NCBI GenBank assembly: GCA_034509425.1
Contig: JAVTVJ010001669.1
Coordinates: 1 to 64,000 of the forward strand
Reading direction: 5' to 3'
From: Eopsaltria australis
Lineage: Eukaryota; Chordata; Aves; Passeriformes; Petroicidae
DNA: 64,000 bases
Made by a program: the position numbers and the translations under genes. Below the pieces are notes generated by a model that was given only the letters and a program-made list of their open reading frames with translations, ran no database searches and was not told where the DNA came from. Shown here in pieces: positions 55,201 to 64,000 of the stretch. The stretch's first letter is position 1. Each line of letters opens with the position of its first letter.

Positions 55201-58200
55201 GGCTTCACTTTGAGCAGAGATCAAAGGTGTAAATTCCAGCTGTTCCTCCAGTCCTTTGTGTCAGGTGTGTGTGCAATGTCCTCGTGTGGGTGTTTGTGTC
55301 TGCCCTCATCCCTCTGCAAGCATCCCTGTGTCCATCCCTTCCTTGTGATCCATCCCGGCTGCCGTTTCCCCAGGAAGCTCCCCTGGAGAGAGGCTGCAGC
55401 TGTGAGCAGCTGGGTGTGTGCTGCTCCCTCTGCCTGGAGCAATCCAAGCTGAGCTCCTGCCAAACCCTGTGACCCTTGGACAAAGCCTCTCCCCTCGTTC
55501 TGCTGGGCACAGAGAGGAAAAATCTTGATTTTTCTATTATATCTATGCAAAATACCTACAAAACCTTACCCAGCTGGTCTGGTAGGATTTTACACCTCCC
55601 TGGTCAAAGGGAAAAATGCCTCCCTCAAGGTCAGGACAGCAGCAAAAGCAGCTCGGATTCAGAAAGCAACAAGGAGCAAGGAGAAAAAAATCAAAATATA
55701 CTGGAAAAACCTGGCCTGGGCAGCCTCTTCTGTGCTCTGGGCCAATTTTCCCTGGTCTAGAGACAGAACTGGGGTGATAAAACTGCTCCTTGTTCTTCTG
55801 CTTCTCTCTTTGTCCTTGTTTGTGTCCCCCAGTTGATTTTGTCACGGCTGTTATTGATGAGAGCCTTGGTGAGGCTGCACAGGAGTTATTGGAGATCGTG
55901 CTGGGGATTTTTTTAGGGTTTAAAAGCACTGAGAGAGAAATTGTCAGTGCCTGTTGTAAGAGCAGAGCTGATTGAAACACCTCAGGCATCAGAAAAAGCG
56001 TTTTCAACTTGGAACTCCAACCTTTCCCCTCAATCCTCCTTGGAGGTTGCAGGGAGTCCTGGAAGGAGAAGGAAAAGTTCCTTTTTGTCTTTTTTCCTGC
56101 ACTCACAACTCCTTGGGGTGGTGAGGATGATCCCTGGTGGGAGTTCTGGCTGCACTGGTACAAGAGGTGCCTTGGAAAGAGATTCCAGCAGCAGGAACCT
56201 GGGGCTGCCGGATTTCCCAAAGCATAAATCCATCCGTTTTTTTGAGGAATTCTGTCAAAGAACCAGTGGAAATGCCCAGGCTGGAAAGGTCAATGTCCTG
56301 GAAAGGGCAATGAGGACGATCAGGGCTTCATTCCCAGCGTGACTCCAGGATGAACTGGGAGTGGATTTGTGGCAGTTTGCTCGGCAGGTGCAGCCTCTGC
56401 CCTCCCTGGGAATTCCACGTGCGTTCCTCCAGGAGAAACGAACTCCAGGGCTGGGCAGCATCTCTGGCTCGGATCCAATGGGAAGGAGAGAAAACGGCCA
56501 TGGGGGAATCAGGAAAGAGAGGGAGACTTGCCCTTTTTTCCAGTAAAACCCCAGGATAAAAGAGGAAACAGGCACGGGTGTGTGTGAGCTCAGTTCCAAG
56601 GGCACATCCCAGCAGCAGCAGGAAACTGGAGCCAGCACCTCTGAAAGCTTCCCCAGACACCCCCACTGGGACTTTTTCCTTAAGATTCCAGGGATTTCTG
56701 AGCTGAAGCTGCTCCTCCACCCTCATTCCTTCCACGCAAGGCCTCTGGAGCACAGGAGGAGCAGGGAGGGGCCGGAGCCGCCGTGGTGCCGATGGCAGCG
56801 CCATTTCCAGAGCTACAACAGTGTCATTGTCATAGCTCTTGGAATGGTTCTGCCATAAGCACTGGACTGCCAGCAGCTGGCCTCGGTGGAGCCTGACATT
56901 TCCCACCTGGAATCTCCCTCCGTTGGGATGAAGCTGATTCCTGAAGGATGGATCAAGGTTGGCCCTCAGTGCTTGAGTGTCCAGCAGCCGCCGCGCTCTC
57001 CTGAGCCACAGATCCCTGCAGAGATTGCTGCTGCATCCAAGAAGAGGCAGAAAACTCCTGGAAATGTTGGGAGCAAAGCAGTCAGGCTCTGCTCGTCTGT
57101 CTTTGGGAAGAATTGTGCTTTTCCAGCCAGTTTGGGTGTGTCTGGGTGGGGGAGTGGGAACTGCTCATCCTAAACACCCATCTTTGGGGTTGTGGGACTG
57201 CTGTGCTGTATCCCTGAAGGAATCACGGCTGGAGAGAAGATCCTGGGGAAAAAATCGTCACAAGTGGAGCATCAGGAGCCCCAGGGTCACAGGACACTCC
57301 CTGCCTTGGCTCCCCTTTGTCCTTGTTCCCTGCAGTGGTCTGGATTTTGCCATCCCAGTTTGTTTTGGCCAGAGAGGAGGAGGAGGCTCAGCAGCTCCAG
57401 GCTTTGCTGGGCAGAGGAATCAGGGTGGATGTGCCAAGGTGCCAGGCAGGTGCTGGGGAAGGGAGTGCCCTGTTCCCATGCAGCCCTGGCAAACAGGGAG
57501 AGGCTTTTCCTGCTGGAATTTCCATTCCATGGGCAGCTGATCCCTTCTGGGCTGGCTCAGAGCTGGGGATGCAGAGAGGGGCCAGGGCACAGGGGGAAAG
57601 CTTTTGGAGCAAGAACAAGCTGCAAACTCTCGGCAAATCTGAGATCTCTCAGTCTCCCATGAGTGATTCCTGCTCCAGAAGATCCCACAGGGATCTGAGC
57701 GCCCCAGCAAAGGGAAATGTGTTCCTGGCTCAAGGTGTGCAGGGTCAGGGATGGATTCTGGTCACTAACGAGCCCAGGAATTTGTGACAAAGCCACCTGG
57801 CCACCCCTCTGGAGACGTTCTGAGAACTAATTAATTCCTCTGGATTAAACTCTTGTGCAAAGCACCCCAACAAACAGAGAGCATTCTATGGTGTGTTAGT
57901 GTAATTAAATAAAGAGACAACTGAGCTCCAGAACAGCGCTTAATTAACATTAATTAAGCAACATGATTTACAGCTGGAGAGGATGAAAGGGAGCAATTGA
58001 GACCTGGCTCAGTGAAGGGCTGTGAGATGCTGGGTTCATGAATGGTTTCTCAGGAGCAGCTTCCCCAGGCAGGTTTATTTAAAGGGGTTGGGTTTAGGCC
58101 CTGGAGCAGCCCCGTTCTCCTGGCCAAGCTCAGGGATCCCTGGAGGAGGGGAGGCCTGGGTTTCTGGAGGTTCACTGGCACAGATAAAGCTCTGCCCAAA

Positions 58201-58269
58201 TAAAAACGAGATTCCCTTCCCTTCCTCTCTGAGGCAGCAGCCAGAGCAGTGTGATCTTCATTCCTTACA
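55201..58269. other. Region downstream of the HTR4 g-type exon, no genes recognised
   Basis: About 3 kb of mixed DNA. An AATAAA lies near 57906. No exon matching other HTR4 tails or another gene was found. Confidence 0.35.
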
Positions 58270-58510
58270 ATTATGGAATTACAGAATGGTTTGGGTTGGA
58301 GGGGACCTTAAACCTCACCCAGTTCCAACCCTAAAGCACCTTCCCCCATCCCAGGCTGCTCCAACCCCATCCAGCCCGGCCTTGGGCACTGCCAGGGATC
58401 CAGGGGCAGCCACAGCTGCTCTGGGAATTCCAGCCCAGCCCCTCCCCACCCTCCCAGCCAGGAATTCCTCCCAATATCCAACCTAAACCTACCCTCAGTT
58501 TGAAGCTGAA
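58270..58510 (-). mobile_element. CR1 LINE 3' end
   Basis: TTACAGAATGGTTTGGGTTGG, AGGGGACCTTAAACCTCACC, GCCTTGGGCACTGCCAGGG and TTCCTCCCAATATCCAACC in minus-strand order. Confidence 0.92.
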
Positions 58511-60420
58511 TTATTGGGCAAAGCACAGCTTTGGTTACCTCAATGTAACACGAAGAATTGTGGTAAAGTTGGGTTTATTTTGTGAGACAGTGATTGCTGT
58601 AGGAGAGCCCAAATTTCAGGCAGTCGCACTGGAAGCTCGATGGCTGAAAAGCAATTTTCTGTTCCATTTGCCACATGTATCAGCGCTCTGCTTTCCCTCA
58701 GGAAGGGACAAACATAAATCTGAGCAGATTTTATTTACCAAAGCAGGGACCAGGGCAGGGATTTATGGGCTGTGTCATCTCCTCTGGAGCAGGAAATAAC
58801 CAGGCCCAGGGGCAAGCAAGGGATGGCACAACCTTCAGAAGTTGGAGTTTGTTTGCTCTGCACTTCAGCTTTGATGGTGATGGATAAATTGGGCAGGTGG
58901 GGCCTCACAGGTGACTCTCAAAGAGTCTCAGATCTGCAGAAGAAAGCACAAAATAACAGAAATAACCTCGAGTTACCAGCAGGGGTGTGGAAATGAAGGG
59001 TTCACACACACACACAGGTGCTTTGATGGCCTTGGTCACCTCCTCCTGTGCTCAAAATCAATTCACTGAGCACTGGAACTCCTCCTGGCAGGGCATTGCT
59101 CTGAGGAATGATCTCAAAAGGAGTTGCTGACAGTTGGTTTTACTCTGAGTTAAAAAAAAACCAAACAAACCCATCAGAGAATAAATAAATAAATTAATAC
59201 CTGCTTGATTATTTCCCTCATTTCTTGGGTTCCCCTCCTCCTCCCCACAAAATGAGCTGTGCAGATATTCAGATTTCTGCCTCTCCTGACCCTGGACACG
59301 ATGAATTCAAACGTTGAGCTCGGCATTTTTCTTTTGGGCCTCTTCAGGAGATTTGAGGCTCTGCTCGTTGGGATGCTCAGAGAAAATAAGATTTTCCTCA
59401 GTTCCTTGTTCACAGAGAAGTTCAGAAAAATCCCAGAGGGAGCAGAACCTGGGATCACCTGGATTTTCATAAGGAGATGCCCAGGAGAGGCTGGGGTGGG
59501 AAAACAGCCCCAGGATGGGAGGTTTGGGCACAGAGTGACAGAAATTGGGGACTCTGAATCACAGCCAAAGGAAGCAGCAGCTCCTGCCCCCCTCCTGAAG
59601 AGGATCTGGCCCTGCTGGGAGAGCTCCTGGCAGGGAAGGGGATGAGCAAGGGGAGCATCATCCTTCCTGAGGAACAGGGAAGGAACAGAGCCCAGGCAGT
59701 GTGTGCTCCTGGCTGGGCATCTCTGAGCCAGCCAAAACCAGGGAGAAAACGCCCAGAAATTGAGGAGAAAGCGAGGCAGGGAATTCACTGCGCTGGTGGG
59801 AGCACAGGGGGTCTGAAATCCCAGCCTGCACCGATCAAACCAAGGGAAAATCTGGAGATTTTATTCCTTGGAGGGAGAATGTGGAGATTTTCTTCCAATT
59901 CAGCCCCCACAGCCAATGTCCCCATCTGTGGTGTGACATTTCATCCTGCTAAAAGGCTCACCAGGGATGAGGAGTGGGGAGCAGAGCTCACAATTAATGA
60001 ATATTGTTCACAATACCACGGATGAGGCTCTGTGAATTCACACCCAGTGGGTTGGGAGGGAGAAAGTCCAAAGCCAGGAATGTTCTGCTTTAATCACATC
60101 AGAGGAATATTAATTGGAAAATCTGGATAAAGGGGGAGAGGGGAGAGCAAAGTCACGTTAAACACAACGTGGTGGAACTTGGTGTTTGCTCTCTCAGAGA
60201 GCTGAGAAATTCAATAAACTTTAAGTTAAGTTCTTAAGATTTCCTAAGCTTGGCCTACAACAGGTCCTAGCTGAGATGTTCAAGGCATCACAAGGATATT
60301 TGTTATTAATTTTAAATGGGGTATTTTTGTTATTAATTTAACAGTTTTTAAATGAACTGTTAATTAACGGCTTGTTATTTAATATTTATACCATTACTCC
60401 ATGACAAAAAAATATCATTT
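58511..60420. other. Flank or intron without recognised genes
   Basis: Contains a short CA run at 59000. 60290-60420 is AT-rich with TTAATTAAC and GTTATTAATTT words. Nothing further can be supported. Confidence 0.35.
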
Positions 60421-60424
60421 TCAG

Positions 60425-60950
60425 CCCTGGGTTTGACACCTAAAAAATCTGAGTTTGACACCTAAAAAAGTCTGGGTTTGGCACCTGGAAAAATCTGGGT
60501 TTGGCACGTAAAAAAATCTAGGTTTGACACCTGAAAAATCTGGGTTTGATACCTGGAAAAATATGGGTTTGACATGTGAAAAAATCTGGGTTTGACACCA
60601 AAAAAAATCTGGGTTTGACACAAAAAAAATCTGGGTTTGGCACCTGGAAAAATCTGGGTTTGATGCATAAAAAAGCTGAATTTGACACCTAAACAAATCT
60701 GGGTTTGACACTTGAAAAATCTGGGTTTGGCATCCAAAAAAGTCTAGGTCTGACACCTTAAAAAATCTGGGTTTGGCACCTGAAAATATCTGGGTTTGGC
60801 ACCTAAAAAATCTGGGTTTGACACCTGAAAAAATCTAGGTTTGACACCTACAAAATTTGGGTTTGGCACCTGGAAAAATCTAGATTTGATACCTAAAAAA
60901 ATCTGGGTTTGACACCTAAAAAATCTGGGTTTGACACCTAAAAAAAGCTC
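60425..60950 (+). repeat. 22-bp minisatellite, about 24 units
   Basis: AAAAATCTGGGTTTGACACCTA repeated with variants (GGCACCTGG, GACACAAAA, AGGTTTGACA). Phe/Gln/Cys-rich frames on the minus strand are by-products. Confidence 0.95.
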
Positions 60951-61074
60951 AGCTGTTCACACACAAAGCAGAGGAGGATGGGGAATTTTTTCCGAGATTT
61001 CCACGAGCTGTAATTCCATTTTCTGCTGAATTTTTCAGTGGAGAAAAGCCACCCATTCCCAGATTGGGAGGGTT

Positions 61075-61230
61075 GGGAAATATTGGAATGAAGGGCTGGA
61101 TCCTCATCCCTGGAGGTGTCCAAGGAATTCCTGGAGGAATTCAGAGCTCTGGGCTGGGGACAAGGTTGGACTCAACGACCTGGGAGGGCTTTTCCAACCC
61201 CAATAATCCTGGGATTCTGGGATTCTCCCA
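61075..61230 (+). mobile_element. CR1-type LINE 3' end
   Basis: ATCCCTGGAGGTGTCCAAGG, GGTTGGACTCAACGACCTGG, GGGCTTTTCCAACCCCAATA and the characteristic GGGATTCTGGGATTCTCCC terminal octamer repeats. Confidence 0.88.
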
Positions 61231-63640
61231 CTGTGGCACATTTGAAACCTGAAAAACTCCAAATTTTTCCAGTTTCACTCCACACCTTTAACAAATGTCG
61301 TTTTTTCCCTCCCTCCCCCCAGCAGATCAAAGATTTAATTACACCAGTGGTGACACCTCTGTTAAAAAAACAATCCAAATCATCCTTCTGTTCCATTTGA
61401 ATGTTATTAATTGATCCTGCTGGTGGCTCATTAATTGAGACACTTAAAGCCCATCCTGAGCCATCCCATCTGGGGCTGGCTGGGAGCTGCTCCGTGGCTC
61501 TGATGTGGCTCAGCCCTTCCAAGTGCTCTCCTCCTTATCACATTTGGGCCTCTTATGGCTCTTGCATTAATTGTGGTGCGAAAAAAACCAACTGGAGGCC
61601 AAAATCTGGAGCTAATTAGAGGCTCTAATGGAGTGCCAAGCTTAGCATTAATGAGAGGGAAGTGGAAATTGGGAGTTAATGGGAGGAAAAGGGGAAAGGG
61701 CTCCTCTTCCCCACGTCCTCTCTCATTTGTTTATTTGTTTACCCTGGTTTATAATTAGCAAATGGATTTCACTCACTGCAAACAAGGAGCTCCTCGTTGA
61801 TTTTTGAATTTGCTTCATTCCCGTGCTTTTGGTGCCCAAATTGCAGCTTCTGCTGTGGAAACATCGATTTCTGCAGCATTGAAATGGCACAAATTCCCCA
61901 GTGGAAGAATTCTGCAGCTCTGGGCCATCCCCACCCTCTGGGCTGCTGGGTGGATCTGTGGTTTTCCATCACCAATTCCTGTTCATAATACCCAAATTCC
62001 AAGGTTTTTAGCTAAAATGGAACAAAACATCCTGCAGTGGAAAACAGGGAAAATTAGGAACATTATCCAGGTGGAGCAGCTGAAAGCAGGAGAGTGGGGA
62101 AAGGAAAAACGATCAAATTCAGCAACGGGGGTGAGGGGGATTGGAAAGGACCAGAGAAAAATTCATTAACAGAGGCTGGAAATGAAAAAGATAAAAAAGG
62201 AGGGTGGGAATGAGCACCTGCAGTCGCAGGGAAACAAAATCTGGGTCAAATTCAGCAGGAGGAAAGCAAAAGGAAACGAGATGCTGAAGGGTTTGGACAT
62301 CTCATCTCAGGATCCTATTTCAGGTGATTATTTGGCTGCACTTCTAAACATCCTCCTTGAAAGGATCCACAGCTCCTGCAAACACAAAAATAAAGGGGCT
62401 GGAGCGGGGTTGAGGCTTGGTTTGCCAGAAAAAAAGAGGGATGGTGGAACAATGGGGGGAAAAGGAGAGACACAAACATGTTGGGAGATGCTTTGCTCCC
62501 TGTGATTTGTCAGAGGCAAAAAAAAAAAGAAAAAAAATCTCTTTTTTATCTTTTTTTTAATGTTTCTCTTATTCAAGGGCTTTGCTTTCTTGAGAACTGC
62601 TAATTTTAAATCTGTATTTCTGCAGAAATGCTCTGCAGGCTGGGTGATGGGGGCTGGACACAGATGTTTTATAAAACCCCTGCCTGAAATTCAGCAGAGA
62701 ATGACGAGGGCTGGGTTCAGCTCCCGAGGTCAGAACTGCATTATTTGATTTAAAGATAATTAAGAGATTCAGCTTAACTGCTCAGGAGTGGGAAAATAAA
62801 CACTTGTCACGAGCCAGGGAGAGATTTGTGTTTAGATTTGACTACAAAGGACTCTAAAATCAACATTGCTGTCAGAGCCATGTAAATAATTCAAACGTTT
62901 TCCCAAGGTCTGGGTTTTCACTGTTGGGTTGTGATGGGATAATTCCATTTATTCTTCCCCTGCTCTGGTGGTTTTTGCTGATGGTCAAGTGCAGAACTTC
63001 ACTGCAGGGGTGGGGGCAGGAGAAATTCAGCCCAGAGCTCCCAGAGTTACTGGGAGGTTTTGAATTTTATGGACTCTGGGAATGCTGAGAGAGGGATAAT
63101 TCTGCTCTCGTTTGTGGAAGTTTTATTGCAGCTGCACTAAAAGCCAACGTTTTGTGAAATTCCATTGGATTTGGCCTCTGTGCATTCATTTTTTTTCAGC
63201 AGGAGGTGGAAGTGGAACAATGAATTTTGCTCCCAGTTCATTCTGACTTGTGGTGGGGTTCAGATTGGAGGATTTTGCTCTTTCAGAGTGGAAAAATAGC
63301 CCAGATTAAAACAGGGATTTCCAGGGATTCTTGGATGTTGTGCCACACTCTTCTCAATTCTCTGTTACCCAAATTTCCCAAGAATATCCAAAAATCCCTT
63401 TCCAGGGCAGCAATAGGAGGGCACTTCCTGATGTCCTGGAGAACTCACCCAGATTTTATTCCTGTGCCACTGGAATTCCATCTGGGGGATCTTTCCTGGT
63501 GCTTCCAGCCTGGGGAACTCCTGGTGCCACCCAGCCCCATCCTGCACCTCCAGGGATGGGTTCTTGGGGGGTTGTGGCTGCCAAAAAGCACAGAATTTTT
63601 AAAAAAATATTATTTCCCACCTGTTCCTGAGCCAGGAATG
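61231..63640. other. 3' flank, no recognised genes
   Basis: 61260-61480 is AT-rich and repeat-free and may be conserved (AGATCAAAGATTTAATTACACC). Poly-A and poly-T runs lie near 62517-62560. No exon was recognised. Confidence 0.35.
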
Positions 63641-63645
63641 GAGCA

Positions 63646-64000
63646 GAGCAGATCCAGCACGGGCTGGGATAAAGCACAAAGATCATCTGAATCTGCTCCC
63701 TCTTCCCCTCACTTTCAGAATTCTGTTGTTTTCCTAATTCAGAATTTATCATTCTGGGGCTGAGCAAATCCAGCACGGGCTGGGATAAAGCACAAAAATC
63801 ACCTGAATCTGCTCTCTCTTCCCCTCACTTTAAGAATTCTGTTGTTTTCCTAATTCAGAATTTATCATTCTGGGGCTGAGCAGATCCTGCACAGGATGGA
63901 ATAAAGCACAAAAATCACCTGAATCTGCTCTCTCTTCCCCTCACTTTTAGATTTCTGTTGTTTTTCTAATTCAGAACTTATCATTCTGGAGCAGAACAGA
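63646..64000 (+). repeat. 116-bp tandem repeat, three copies, running off the window
   Basis: Units start GAGCAGATCC or GAGCAAATCC at 63646, 63762 and 63878. Each has GGGATAAAGCACAAA (GGAATAAAGCACAAA in the third) and a TTCTGTTGTTTTCCTAATTC segment (one base changed in the third). Confidence 0.93.

Noticed and set aside
60421..60756. Cys/Gln/Phe-rich frames resembling zinc-finger spacing
   Set aside because: By-products of the 22-bp minisatellite; no His pairs or linkers typical of zinc fingers.
45555..64000. Equivalents of the human a-, b- and c-type C-terminal exons
   Set aside because: Searched by eye for their characteristic residues in the correct phase and found no convincing match; they may lie beyond the window.

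Overview
This is a stretch of vertebrate nuclear DNA, almost certainly from a bird. Numerous truncated CR1 LINE 3' ends lie in both orientations, compact solo retroviral LTRs are common, and minisatellites are dense. The one gene I can recognise is an intron-rich G-protein-coupled receptor. A songbird is my inference from the LTR and CR1 types; no marker fixes the species.

The only gene I can support is HTR4 (serotonin 5-HT4 receptor), on the + strand. Its coding exons are 19028-19053 (start codon, inside a longer exon 18972-19053), 32248-32373 (TM1), 33608-33808 (TM2-TM3), 43538-43691 (TM4), 44746-45554 (TM5-TM7), and an alternative 3' terminal exon at 54123-54183. A second possible terminal micro-exon lies at 48956-48962. 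Every junction is GT-AG and phase-compatible. The path ending at 54183 is exactly 1,377 nt, or 458 codons plus stop. The key receptor features fall at the same residue numbers as in the human protein: N7, D66, C93, D100, DRY 117-119, N180 and C184.

The most striking feature is inside that gene. The exon coding for the third intracellular loop carries an in-frame 87-codon tandem repeat (44944-45204, built on Q-E-P-R-Q-H-L). Human HTR4 has only about ten residues at this point. All length changes are multiples of three and there is no stop. A CR1 element whose tail has grown into a CAACC/CAACT array of roughly 400 bp ends only about 40 bp before the same exon.

Layout: 1-18971 is upstream flank or 5' non-coding intron with repeats. 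19054-32247 is intron 1, with a large satellite-like array and candidate conserved blocks. 32374-33607 is intron 2 (22-bp minisatellite). 33809-43537 is intron 3 (several LTRs). 43692-44745 is intron 4. 45555-64000 holds the alternatively spliced C-terminal region and flank. Solo LTRs fall into at least five groups. Three groups are delimited here by TG...CA ends with 6-bp target-site duplications, two by multiple exact examples. No complete provirus, RNA gene, CRISPR array or second protein-coding gene was found. Most long open frames are by-products of tandem repeats.
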